A stretch of 8,947 nt of DNA from Eubacteriales bacterium (GCA_030695285.1 JAUYTF010000177.1:1-8947), one strand, 5' to 3'. Shown: positions 1 through 6,145, numbered from the stretch's first letter. Notes: generated from the sequence alone by a model not told the origin. Numbers and translations: made by a program.

Positions 1-170
1 GTGATGCCGCGCTCGCGCTCGATATCCATCGAGTCGAGCATCTGCTCCGACATATCGCGTGCGGCGACCGTATCCGTCTGCTGCATCATGCGATCGGCCA
101 GCGTAGATTTGCCGTGGTCGATGTGCGCGATGATGGAAAAATTTCGTATCAGTTCATTGGGGTATGCCAT
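1..170 (-). CDS. lepA: Elongation factor 4 (LepA), N-terminal fragment cut by the window edge
   Basis: Only the first 56 codons are present, read leftwards from ATG at 170; the gene continues beyond position 1, so this is an edge cut and not a pseudogene. The peptide begins [20 protein letters not shown] and continues KSTLADRMM. It thus carries the G1/P-loop AHIDHGKST typical of translational GTPases. The following [15 protein letters not shown] is the LepA form of the switch I region. LepA (EF4) is a ribosome-associated GTPase that resembles EF-G and affects initiation and back-translocation; it acts in the cytoplasm. A GGGAGGG ribosome binding site (176-182) lies just upstream of the ATG. 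The gene has its own probable promoter at 198-226, and a terminator (299-326) separates it from the preceding NlpC/P60 gene. The combination LDSMD-LERERGI separates it from TypA and EF-G, so the call is firm despite the short length. Confidence 0.95.
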   Translation of the reverse strand, partial: MAYPNELIRNFSIIAHIDHGKSTLADRMMQQTDTVAARDMSEQMLDSMDIERERGI

Positions 171-197
171 GTGCTTCCCTCCCATATTTCGGGTTTC

Positions 198-226
198 ATC
201 ATACTGTATCTTGGTTCGGAATGCAA
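198..226 (-). promoter_or_regulatory. Sigma-A-like promoter of lepA
   Basis: On the minus strand there is TTGCAT (221-226), a 17-bp spacer and TATGAT (198-203), about 28 bp upstream of the lepA start codon. The -10 box matches the consensus at five of six positions and the spacer is ideal. The -35 box lies inside the left copy of the 31-bp tandem repeat at 210-271. The second repeat copy carries TTACAT at the equivalent place but has no -10 box at the right distance, so only one working promoter is expected. Confidence 0.6.
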
Positions 227-271
227 GAATGAACCTCTTGCTTGATTCGGAATGTAAGAATGAGCCTCTTG
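210..271. repeat. Two-copy 31-bp tandem repeat upstream of lepA
   Basis: Positions 210-240 and 241-271 are head-to-tail copies of a 31-bp unit that match at 28 of 31 positions (differences at unit positions 5, 15 and 24). Each unit starts CTTG, contains TTCGGAATG and ends CCTCTTG. The left copy overlaps the -35 box and spacer of the lepA promoter. It could be a simple local duplication or a doubled regulator site; there is no strong internal dyad to favour the latter. Confidence 0.85.
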
Positions 272-298
272 TAAAGCTGCGGCGGATTCTCCCGCGCG

Positions 299-326
299 AA
301 AACGGCGGCGCAAAAATGCGCCGCCG
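299..326 (-). terminator. Rho-independent terminator of the NlpC/P60 gene
   Basis: A perfect 10-bp GC-rich stem (303-312 pairing with 317-326) with a 4-nt loop is followed on the minus strand by TTTT (299-302). It begins 17 bp past the NlpC/P60 stop codon and lies before the lepA promoter, so it should isolate lepA from upstream transcription. The U tract is short, but the stem is very strong. Confidence 0.8.
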
Positions 327-343
327 TGCTTGTATGCTGTCTG

Positions 344-2008
344 CTATTCGATCGGACGTCTTGCAACGACGAAGTTTCTGCGCCAGTAACTGCTCTTTGC
401 GCTTCTACGCACGACCTTGCCGTTTGCGGAGGAGGCATCGATCATCTCTCCGCTGCCGATATAGATGCCGACGTGGCCGATGGTGCTGCTCTCGTCTGAC
501 TTGAAGAAGAGCAGATCGCCGCGCTTGACGTTATCCAGATCGGATACCTTCGTCCAGCTCGTAGTTTTGCTCAAGCCAGCCGCATTGAGGCGGCGCGTAT
601 ACACGTTCGCCAGACGCAGGCAGTAGACCACGAGGCCGGAGCAATCGAAAGAATCCGGTCCGCTCTTGCCGAGGATGTAGGTGTCTCCGAGCTGCTTTTT
701 CGCGGTGGCGATGAGTTTGTCGATGCGCCCTTCCGCGGAAGAAGCTCTGGCAAGCGCCGCCTGCTTCTTTTTCTCCGCGATGATCTCCTGCTCTTTCGTG
801 TAGGAAACACGCGCATCCGGCGAGTTGATCGCCTCCAGCGTTTTTTCTCCCGCCTTGCCGTCCTTGGTCAGGCGGTTGCGATTTTGAAACTTGGTCACCG
901 CTTCCACGGTATTCGTACCGTAATAACCCGTTACTAGGCTGCTCTCGAGATATCCGAGCTCGACTAGCTGCTCTTGGAACGATTCGATGTCGTCTCCCTC
1001 CGCGCCTTCCGTCATAACATAGGGTTTTGCTTCCTCGGCATTGATCTTAGACATGGTCTCAGTGCCGCAGATGCCATCCTGCTGCAGCTCGTGCTGCCGC
1101 TGGAAGAGCTTGACGGCTGCCTTGGTAGCGTTGCCGAAATAGCTGGTCGGTTCGTCGATGGCGAGATAGCCGAGCTCCATCAGCCGCTTTTGCAGCCCCA
1201 TGACGTCCTCGCCCTCCGCGCCTTTCTCAATACGGACCTCCGGCGTGGGGCTTGGCGTGGGTTCCGGCGTTGCGCTTAGCGCAATGGTCGGTACCGGGGT
1301 GATCAGCGCAAGTTCGGCCGAGAGCGCCTCTGCGCGCTTGTGCCGCGCGCCAGAAACGGCGGCGATCACGATCACACTGAGCAGCACAAATCCGCCCGCG
1401 CTCACAAGGAAGATGCGAACAGGTTTGTCCAGCTTGCCGATCGATTGAAACACGCGCTTAACCCAGGCGGAGATGGTCTTGCTCAACAGGTAGACCGAGC
1501 GCAAAAACCGTTTGAGCCAGACGAGGATACGCTGCTTGAGGGTCTTTTTCTTGGGCGGTTTCTTACCGTTTGGCGTGCCTTTGCCATTGGAGCCGTTTCC
1601 GTTGCCGGGGCCTTTTCCGTTGCCGTTGCTTTTTCCGCCGACGCCGTTTCCGCCTGCTGCGCTGTAGTTGGTGCGGTAATTCTGTGCGCCGCCCGTGCCG
1701 ATGATGCGCGTGTTGTATGCCTGCGTCTGCTTGCGCGGCTGCGCATGCTCGCCCGCAGCAAACGAAACAGCGCCGTCGTTGCGCCGTTGCATGCTGCTGC
1801 TATTATCGTAAGCGTAATTTGCGGGGTGAACCGAGGCCGCATTGCCATGCGCCCGTGAACCATCGCCTGAGTGGGGCGAATACGGGCCTGCGCCATAAGC
1901 GCCCGTCTCCGTCGTCCTCGTTGCGCTATAAACAGACCCGTTGCCGAAATGGCCCGAATCCGACGCCCTCTTTGTGTTTGGGAACGTTTCATAGTCGTTT
2001 GCGTTCAT
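344..2008 (-). CDS. Membrane-anchored NlpC/P60 peptidoglycan hydrolase with two PG_binding_1 repeats
   Basis: This 554-residue protein is probably a gamma-D-glutamyl-diaminopimelate-type cell-wall endopeptidase acting outside the membrane. Residues 1-150 are low-complexity (Gly/Asn/Ser/Tyr-rich, with a GNGNG-type stretch at about 118-148). A Lys-rich patch and amphipathic basic segment follow (148-195), then one membrane helix (about 198-219). A Pro/Thr linker ([11 protein letters not shown]) leads to two peptidoglycan-binding repeats (about 261-325 and 333-397), each with an LQ/FQ..L.ELGYL core and a YFG/YYG turn. A Lys/Ala-rich linker precedes the NlpC/P60 domain (about 427-554). The catalytic Cys is C456 in DSFDCSGLV and the catalytic His is H512 in IGHVGIY; the usual third polar position holds D524 (MIDASS). 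With no cleavable signal peptide, the protein should be a signal-anchor type with a long disordered cytoplasmic tail. ATG at 2008 is preceded by AGGAG (2015-2019). A terminator follows at 299-326. The physiological role (division, elongation or spore-related) cannot be told from context. Confidence 0.9.
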   Translation of the reverse strand: MNANDYETFPNTKRASDSGHFGNGSVYSATRTTETGAYGAGPYSPHSGDGSRAHGNAASVHPANYAYDNSSSMQRRNDGAVSFAAGEHAQPRKQTQAYNTRIIGTGGAQNYRTNYSAAGGNGVGGKSNGNGKGPGNGNGSNGKGTPNGKKPPKKKTLKQRILVWLKRFLRSVYLLSKTISAWVKRVFQSIGKLDKPVRIFLVSAGGFVLLSVIVIAAVSGARHKRAEALSAELALITPVPTIALSATPEPTPSPTPEVRIEKGAEGEDVMGLQKRLMELGYLAIDEPTSYFGNATKAAVKLFQRQHELQQDGICGTETMSKINAEEAKPYVMTEGAEGDDIESFQEQLVELGYLESSLVTGYYGTNTVEAVTKFQNRNRLTKDGKAGEKTLEAINSPDARVSYTKEQEIIAEKKKQAALARASSAEGRIDKLIATAKKQLGDTYILGKSGPDSFDCSGLVVYCLRLANVYTRRLNAAGLSKTTSWTKVSDLDNVKRGDLLFFKSDESSTIGHVGIYIGSGEMIDASSANGKVVRRSAKSSYWRRNFVVARRPIE

Positions 2009-2027
2009 AGAGTTCTCCTAAGATGAA

Positions 2028-2056
2028 ATTCTATGGAAAGCGCAGTCAATTTGCAA
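2028..2056 (-). promoter_or_regulatory. Probable promoter of the NlpC/P60 gene
   Basis: On the minus strand, TTGCAA (2051-2056), a 17-bp spacer and TAGAAT (2028-2033) lie just upstream of the ribosome binding site (2015-2019). The implied transcription start leaves a very short untranslated leader of roughly a dozen bases. The boxes match the sigma-A consensus at four and five positions. The rest of the gap up to 2180 is AT-rich and shows only a weak nine-codon reading frame (2085-2111). Confidence 0.5.
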
Positions 2057-2180
2057 TAGCAAACTAAATATTGTAATACATTGTTCAAGATTCAGCTGAT
2101 GCATACAACATATGGTGTTATTCCTCCGCAAAACTACATACGTCACGCTTGAATTATGTACTGAAAAAGGCTTTCTTCAT

Positions 2181-2215
2181 AAAAGGCACGCGGCGGAAAA
2201 ACCGCAACGCGTGCC
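2181..2215 (-). terminator. Terminator hairpin downstream of the ECF S component gene
   Basis: The 8-bp arms GGCACGCG (2185-2192) and CGCGTGCC (2208-2215), with an inner GCGG/CCGC pairing (2193-2196 with 2202-2205), an AA bulge and an A5 loop, form a strong stem. On the minus strand it is followed by TTTT (2181-2184). It lies about 57 bp past the S component stop and before the NlpC/P60 promoter. The U tract is short, but position and stem strength favour termination. Confidence 0.7.
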
Positions 2216-2239
2216 ATAGCTATATATAGTGTCCAAATC

Positions 2240-2264
2240 AAGCGTCGTTTATTCGACAACGCTT
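2240..2264 (-). other. Short bulged hairpin just after the S component stop codon
   Basis: AAGCG (2240-2244) pairs with CGCTT (2260-2264), and TCG (2245-2247) with CGA (2254-2256), leaving a CAA bulge and a TTTATT loop. It begins 8 bp beyond the stop codon on the minus strand. There is no U tract, so it is more likely a 3'-end stabilising structure in front of the stronger hairpin at 2185-2215 than a terminator itself. Confidence 0.35.
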
Positions 2265-2272
2265 CAAAGAAG

Positions 2273-3073
2273 TTACTTCCCCTTTGCCACAATCGCTGCC
2301 TGCATGACTTCCTTCGGGGTCATGTCTGCGTTTTCGACCTGCACAAACGGCTTGCCCGCAGGCAGGAAACACGCGCGCTGCGAGGCGGTGAGCCGCTCAA
2401 ACGCGCTTTTGTCGTCTATGGCAACAATGCGCGCCATGATGCCTTGCACGGAGAGCATGTCCCCGGCTTTCATAATCAGTTCTTCCTGCGCCCGATCCGC
2501 GAGCAATACCACATCCGGCCCGTTCTTTGGCTCACGGAGCGTTTCCGCGCAGGCAGGCGATGCTGCGTTTTCACGCGCGAAAAGATTGGTTTTCAGCAAC
2601 ATCACGCCGAGGATGGTCGCAACCACCGCGCCTGTCATGCCCTGCACCGTGTTGAGCGCAACGTTTACGATTGCGCCGGCAAACGTATATAGAACGGTTT
2701 CATAGAGGAAGTATCCAAGCGGCACAATGAGCGCGGCCAGAAAGAGCGCGGCGTAGCGAATCTTTTTCTCGGTTTTCGCAAACAAAAGTCCGGCAACGAG
2801 CGCAACCGCGCCTTTGATCAAAAACGTAGCAGGCGCATAGACGCCCCAGCCAAGCAAAACATCCGAAAGCGCAGAAGCAGCGCCCGCGCAAAGCGCGCCC
2901 CAGCCGCCGCCAAGCAGCATGCCCGCCAGCAGCACGCCGACGTCGCCGAGGTTGATATAGCCAAAGCCGCTCGGCATTGGGATTGAGACCAGCGTCGTGA
3001 GCAGCACGATGCTTGCAGCAAGTACGCCCGCGGTTGTCAGGCGGCGGACAGATTTCGCTTGGTTCTGATGCAT
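2273..3073 (-). CDS. ECF transporter S component (COG4720/HmpT-like) with a C-terminal transketolase-C-like domain
   Basis: This 266-residue protein has two parts. Residues 1-165 form a hydrophobic bundle of about six helices with family hallmarks: GYINLGD (38-44), a Gly-rich LLAGMLLGGGWGAL segment, ALSDVLLGW and YAPATFLIKG. These resemble the ECF-type S components of the riboflavin/hydroxymethylpyrimidine group, which bind a vitamin or precursor and dock onto the shared EcfA-EcfA'-EcfT energising module; that module is not in this window. After a linker, residues 186-250 are soluble and resemble the C-terminal domain of transketolase: PDVVLLADRAQEE, then QGIMARIVAI, SAFERL, and FLPAG-PFVQVEN, in the same order and spacing. 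S components usually end near 170-200 residues, so this is an extension. The ATG at 3073 is chosen because GGAGG (3083-3087) sits 9 bp upstream; an in-frame start at 3223 would lie in promoter DNA. The substrate is unknown. Confidence is high for the transporter family and moderate for the added domain. Confidence 0.85.
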   Translation of the reverse strand: MHQNQAKSVRRLTTAGVLAASIVLLTTLVSIPMPSGFGYINLGDVGVLLAGMLLGGGWGALCAGAASALSDVLLGWGVYAPATFLIKGAVALVAGLLFAKTEKKIRYAALFLAALIVPLGYFLYETVLYTFAGAIVNVALNTVQGMTGAVVATILGVMLLKTNLFARENAASPACAETLREPKNGPDVVLLADRAQEELIMKAGDMLSVQGIMARIVAIDDKSAFERLTASQRACFLPAGKPFVQVENADMTPKEVMQAAIVAKGK

Positions 3074-3206
3074 TGTGGTATACCTCCGTGTTTTAGCTCC
3101 GGCAAGCAGTTGTCGGCTGTTCGCTCTTGCAGCGCCGGAATAAAAAGCCAACCCCTTTGTTGTCTTATTTCTAGAAACGTCATCAAAGCGAGGGCTTTTC
3201 AAGCTT
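3074..3206 (-). promoter_or_regulatory. Structured 5' leader of the S component gene, possible attenuator
   Basis: The leader inferred from the promoter at 3213-3240 is about 130 nt. It can form a long-range stem of AAAAGCC (3193-3199) with GGCTTTT (3143-3149), extended by CTTTG (3184-3188) with CAAAG (3155-3159). The downstream arm ends GGCTTTTTATT, like an intrinsic terminator. Inside the loop is the self-complementary TTTCTAGAAA. A second stem (3098-3103 with 3134-3139, inner 3116-3119 with 3130-3133) lies just before the ribosome binding site. No conserved core of the TPP, FMN, THF, preQ1 or cobalamin riboswitches could be recognised by eye. Confidence 0.4.
3083..3087 (-). promoter_or_regulatory. 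Ribosome binding site fixing the S component start
   Basis: GGAGG on the minus strand lies 9 bp before the ATG at 3073. It supports a 266-residue protein rather than the longer open frame that reaches 3223 and would run back through the leader into the promoter -10 box. Confidence 0.8.
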
Positions 3207-3212
3207 TTCTCT

Positions 3213-3240
3213 ATTATAAGCATTGTGCGGCAAAATGCAA
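3213..3240 (-). promoter_or_regulatory. Promoter of the ECF S component gene, overlapping a palindromic operator
   Basis: On the minus strand TTGCAT (3235-3240), a 16-bp spacer and a perfect TATAAT (3213-3218) form a strong sigma-A-type promoter about 140 bp upstream of the start codon. The whole spacer and most of the -35 box are covered by the 19-bp palindrome at 3220-3238. A protein bound there would be expected to block RNA polymerase. This is the leftmost, start-proximal unit of the array at 3219-3424. Confidence 0.65.
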
Positions 3241-3424
3241 CTTCATTCGCGCTGGTGTTTTATCCAATATTAGCATTGTGCGGTAAAATACATCTTCATC
3301 GCGCTGGTGTTTTATCCAATATTAGCATTGTGCGGCAAAATGCAACTTTATTTGCGCTGGTGTTTTATCCAATTATAAGCATTGACGACAAAAACAACTT
3401 TATTTACGCTGACGTTTTGTTAAT
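3219..3424. repeat. 52-54 bp degenerate tandem array (about four units) upstream of the S component gene
   Basis: Units begin with AGCATTG at 3219, 3272, 3324 and 3378, giving periods of 53, 52 and 54 bp; the last unit is cut at about 3424. Units 1 and 3 are almost the same, differing at two positions over their first 48 bases. Unit 2 has three substitutions and a one-base deletion. Unit 4 is the most decayed. Each unit contains the dyad GCATTGTGC-G-GCAAAATGC (3220-3238, 3273-3291, 3325-3343; degenerate at 3379-3397). Each is bounded on its left by a -10-like box on the minus strand (TATAAT at 3213-3218 and 3372-3377, TAATAT at 3267-3272 and 3319-3324). The array fills most of the 430-bp gap between the EamA gene and the S component; the rest (3425-3503) shows only a weak TTGCG/CGCAA hairpin (3482-3499). 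Confidence 0.9.
3220..3238. promoter_or_regulatory. 19-bp palindromic operator candidate (array unit 1)
   Basis: The sequence GCATTGTGCGGCAAAATGC is a near-perfect dyad around its central base: eight of nine position pairs are complementary, the exception being positions 6 and 14. The identical 19-mer recurs at 3325-3343, and a two-mismatch copy lies at 3273-3291. A half-site-like GCATTGTG also lies over the S component start codon (3070-3077), possibly by chance. Odd-length dyads of this size suit a dimeric helix-turn-helix repressor; the regulator is unknown. Confidence 0.6.
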
Positions 3425-3503
3425 CGCGCATCAGGCTTTTCTTGCAGCTGTGTCGACCGAACAATACTTGCGCGGACTTCTTTGCGGATTTTTTCGCAAT
3501 TAT

Positions 3504-4472
3504 TTAGAGTTGTCCATCCTGCGCTTTTGCAGGCAATGCCTGCACTGCTTCTTCGGCAATTTTTCTGGCGGCTTCTTTTTCGTTTTCTGTCTTTGTGGAA
3601 CGAACGCTGAGCATAACGCCGAGGATGACGATTGCCCCGCCGATGAATTTTCTCGTCGAAACTTGCTCTCCCAGCAGAATGTAGGAAAAGAATACGCCGA
3701 AGATCGGCATGAGATTGAGCATGGACGTCACAGTGCTGGCAGACATGGTCTTGAGTCCGCGGTTATAGAGCAAAAACGCAATCACCGAGCAGAACACACC
3801 GAGAAACATCATCATCGAAAACGACATCAATGTCGGTTGCTGCCACTGCCCGCGTTCGAGCAAGGCAAGCGGAAGCATTAAGATTGTGCCAAACAGCGTG
3901 GAATAAAACAACAGCGTGATCGGCGGATAGCGGTTGATCACCTTTTTCGTCATGAAGTTATAGACCGCCCAGACGACGCCCGCGGCGACGAGCAGCAGGA
4001 TACCGAGCAGCTCGCCTTCCAATCTCGACTCCGCTTTGACATAGGAGAGGATGACCACGCCGACGATGGCGATGAGAATCGCGACAATCTTGACCGCACT
4101 GAGCTTGATTTTATAGATCAGGCTTTCCAGCAGCAGCGTGATGATCGGATAGGAAGCGATGATCAGCGTCGCACTGGAGGCGGACGTCCATTGCATGGCA
4201 ATGTTTTGCAGGATCGCATAGAGCATGATGCCCGTCAGCCCGCAGACGGCAAGCGTGAAGATATCCCTTCGCTCCAGGCGAACGCGGTTGCCCGGCAGCA
4301 GCGTAAGCAGACCCAGAATCAGCGTAGCAACCACAAAACGCGCCACAGCAAGCGTGATCGGCGGGTAAGTTGTGTAAGCGACCTTGATTGCGACAAAGGA
4401 CGAACTCCAAAGTATGAGCGCGCCAAGGACGGAGAGTATGGGAGCCGCGTTGGATTGCTTTTGCTGTGGCAC
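3504..4472 (-). CDS. EamA/DMT-family (RhaT-like) ten-helix membrane transporter
   Basis: This 322-residue inner-membrane protein belongs to the drug/metabolite transporter superfamily. It has two tandem EamA repeats (about 11-145 and 156-291), giving ten predicted helices. Hallmarks are ALILWSSSFVAIK in helix 1, PPITLAVARF before helix 2, SASSATLIIASYPIITLLLE in the first repeat, and the matching NFMTKK, NRGLKTMSASTVTSMLNLMPIFGV and LLGEQVSTRKFIGGAIVILGV in the second. The C-terminal 30 residues are charged and probably cytoplasmic. Relatives move amino acids, sugars, nucleosides or toxic compounds, usually as exporters; the substrate cannot be read from the sequence. The start is GTG at 4472, with AGGGGA (4481-4486) 8 bp upstream; the nearest ATG is out of frame. 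The gene lies 209 bp downstream of the GH32 gene with promoter-like boxes in between, so it is probably transcribed separately. Length and topology are normal for the family. Confidence 0.92.
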   Translation of the reverse strand: MPQQKQSNAAPILSVLGALILWSSSFVAIKVAYTTYPPITLAVARFVVATLILGLLTLLPGNRVRLERRDIFTLAVCGLTGIMLYAILQNIAMQWTSASSATLIIASYPIITLLLESLIYKIKLSAVKIVAILIAIVGVVILSYVKAESRLEGELLGILLLVAAGVVWAVYNFMTKKVINRYPPITLLFYSTLFGTILMLPLALLERGQWQQPTLMSFSMMMFLGVFCSVIAFLLYNRGLKTMSASTVTSMLNLMPIFGVFFSYILLGEQVSTRKFIGGAIVILGVMLSVRSTKTENEKEAARKIAEEAVQALPAKAQDGQL

Positions 4473-4480
4473 AGTGATGT

Positions 4481-4486
4481 TCCCCT
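4481..4486 (-). promoter_or_regulatory. Ribosome binding site supporting the GTG start of the EamA gene
   Basis: AGGGGA on the minus strand sits 8 bp before GTG at 4472. No in-frame ATG is better placed, so the GTG is the most likely start codon. Confidence 0.7.
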
Positions 4487-4502
4487 AACATGAATTTTGC
4501 GG

Positions 4503-4532
4503 AAGAAAAGCCGTCCGGTCTAACAGCGACGG
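4503..4532 (-). terminator. Weak terminator- or attenuator-like hairpin before the EamA gene
   Basis: CCGTC (4528-4532) pairs with GACGG (4511-4515) across a 12-nt loop and is followed on the minus strand by CTTTTCTT (4503-4510). It could end the GH32 transcript, whose stop is 150 bp upstream and has no closer hairpin, or act as an attenuator in the EamA leader. The stem is short, so the call is tentative. Confidence 0.3.
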
Positions 4533-4539
4533 TCAGATT

Positions 4540-4605
4540 ACCTTATTCCTTTTCAGTAGGAATGTCAAGAATTGTATATGATATATGCAATGGATTTCTT
4601 GTAAA
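4540..4605 (-). promoter_or_regulatory. Two candidate promoters in the GH32-EamA gap
   Basis: Candidate 1 is TTTACA (4600-4605), a 16-bp spacer and TATCAT (4578-4583), matching consensus at five positions in each box. Candidate 2 has a perfect TTGACA (4563-4568) and a poor TAAGGT (4540-4545) at 17 bp. Either could drive the EamA gene. The surrounding 4473-4681 gap is AT-rich and holds no gene. Confidence 0.45.
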
Positions 4606-4681
4606 ATATTGCGCTGTTATAATTGAAATCAGATTTGTTTCTGGATATTAATCTATTAAATTCCGAACTCGTTTCTGCGTC

Positions 4682-6145
4682 TTAAATCAGAACTGGCCAA
4701 CAGGAAAGTTTACGAATCACACCCATCCCTTCCGCCGCGAAGGTGATTGCGGTGTCGTTTGCGTCGGGATAGACGTTCGCGGTCATAACGTTCTTCCCGC
4801 CGTTAATGAACACCTCAACCGAGGAGATGTCGATGAGAATCCGCAGGTCAAGCATGCAGGACGATCCAAGCTTTGCTCGGCGCACGTTGACATCGGTTTC
4901 TTCGCTCGACGTGATCGTAACGCCCGCGCGGGTGCGGTCGAGCGTGCAGATATTTCTCTCGGTATCAAACAACAGAAGCGTCTCGTGTTCTTTCCCTTTC
5001 AGCAGGCGAATCGAAAACGACTTTGCCAAAGACAGGTCGATCTCCAGTTGCAGATCGACACAGTTGCCGCAAACACCTGAAAGGCTTGATTCTTCAGTAA
5101 TGATCACATCGGTATGTTCCGCTGCATCTGCGCGATACCGCTCCAGTTCCCGCACGGGACGCTGTAGGATCTTTCCCGCTTCCAACGTGATCTCGCGCGG
5201 GAACGTCATAGCCCCCGCCCTGCCGAATCTGCTCTCGGGAATCGAGCGCTTCCACATCTGCTTCCAAGCAATCAATATTGTTCGCCCATCCGGCATAGTA
5301 AACGCTTGCGGCGCGTAGAAGTCGAAGCCATAGTCCAACTCGTTGTACTCGCCCTCCGGCACAAAGCGGCATGTGTCGGCATCAAACCTACCAAGCAGGT
5401 AGACTGACGGATGTAGGTTCTGAAACCGCGCTTCCTCTTGCGGCGGATAAAAATGCATGGAACTCATCATGAGCACATCCGCGCCGTCAAGCGAAAATAA
5501 GTCCGGGCACTCGAATATGCCTTTCTTCGCGCTTGAGTCTGTATACGCCGCCCCGCGACCCTGCCAATGAACCAGATCGGTTGAGGTATAGCACGCAATC
5601 TGCCGCCCGCGCACGCCGTTTTGATTGGCGGCGGCGGAGACGAGGCAGTAATAGAGATCGCACCGCTTAAACACCTTCGGGTCACGAAAATCGTACTTGC
5701 CGGAGCCCTGCGGCAGCTGCTTATTTGAGATGACGGGTTTGGTGCGCTTGGCAAAATCCACGCAGTCTTCGCTGGCCGCAAGGCACTGCTGCTGCCCGCC
5801 AAGCGCGCTCACGCCGGTGTAGAGCAGGTGCAGCCTTCCCTCGTGTTCGATGGCAGAGCCGGAGAAGCAGCCGAGCAAGCGCTCGAAAGGCTGATCCGGT
5901 GCGAGGGCGACGGGCAGGTGTTCCCAATGGACGAGATCCGTCGACACCATATGCCCCCAATGCATTCTGCCCCATTTGGGCGCATAGGGATAGTACTGAT
6001 AAAACAGATGCGCTTTTTCGCCAAACCAGATGAGACCGTTCGGGTCGTTCATCCAACCCGTTGACGGCGTCGCGTGAAACTTCGGACGAAACGGGTCCGT
6101 TGATGATCTCTTTGCTGCAGCGCGTGCTTTTTGAAGCTTACTCAA
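4682..6145 (-). CDS. Glycoside hydrolase family 32 beta-fructosidase (sucrose-6-phosphate hydrolase-like)
   Basis: This 487-residue enzyme hydrolyses terminal beta-fructofuranosyl bonds in sucrose, sucrose-6-phosphate or fructo-oligosaccharides. The three GH32 catalytic motifs are all present: WMNDPNG with nucleophile D34, the FRDP motif with transition-state stabiliser D155, and ECPD with acid/base E212. FSGS (94-97) and GFDFYAPQ (274-280) are further conserved propeller elements. The five-bladed propeller covers about 20-325 and a C-terminal beta-sandwich ends the protein (VEVFINGG). No signal peptide is seen, so it acts in the cytoplasm and its substrate must be imported. No sugar PTS or ABC permease lies beside it, so sucrose-6-phosphate specificity is not shown. 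The start is TTG at 6145, with AGAGGA (6152-6157) 6 bp upstream; a nearby ATG is out of frame. A palindrome in the promoter (6249-6269) suggests repressor control. Length is normal for the family. Confidence 0.93.
   Translation of the reverse strand: MSKLQKARAAAKRSSTDPFRPKFHATPSTGWMNDPNGLIWFGEKAHLFYQYYPYAPKWGRMHWGHMVSTDLVHWEHLPVALAPDQPFERLLGCFSGSAIEHEGRLHLLYTGVSALGGQQQCLAASEDCVDFAKRTKPVISNKQLPQGSGKYDFRDPKVFKRCDLYYCLVSAAANQNGVRGRQIACYTSTDLVHWQGRGAAYTDSSAKKGIFECPDLFSLDGADVLMMSSMHFYPPQEEARFQNLHPSVYLLGRFDADTCRFVPEGEYNELDYGFDFYAPQAFTMPDGRTILIAWKQMWKRSIPESRFGRAGAMTFPREITLEAGKILQRPVRELERYRADAAEHTDVIITEESSLSGVCGNCVDLQLEIDLSLAKSFSIRLLKGKEHETLLLFDTERNICTLDRTRAGVTITSSEETDVNVRRAKLGSSCMLDLRILIDISSVEVFINGGKNVMTANVYPDANDTAITFAAEGMGVIRKLSCWPVLI

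Noticed and set aside
1..170. lepA as a truncated pseudogene
   Set aside because: The frame is open and conserved right up to the first base of the window; the truncation is only the window edge.
3074..3206. A known vitamin riboswitch (TPP, FMN, THF, preQ1, cobalamin)
   Set aside because: None of the conserved core sequences of these classes was found on the minus strand, so the leader is described only as structured.
3074..3223. A longer N-terminus for the S component starting at 3223
   Set aside because: It would begin inside the promoter and operator, lacks a ribosome binding site, and adds a basic, non-conserved segment; the ATG at 3073 has GGAGG at ideal spacing.
3219..3424. CRISPR array
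   Set aside because: The units are directly adjacent degenerate tandem repeats without unique spacers, the palindrome lies inside every unit, and there are no cas genes nearby.
3225..3881. A 218-codon plus-strand frame reading through the tandem array into the EamA gene
   Set aside because: The array units have lengths of 53, 52 and 54 bp, so the frame shifts between units and no repeat peptide is kept; the rest is antisense to the EamA gene.
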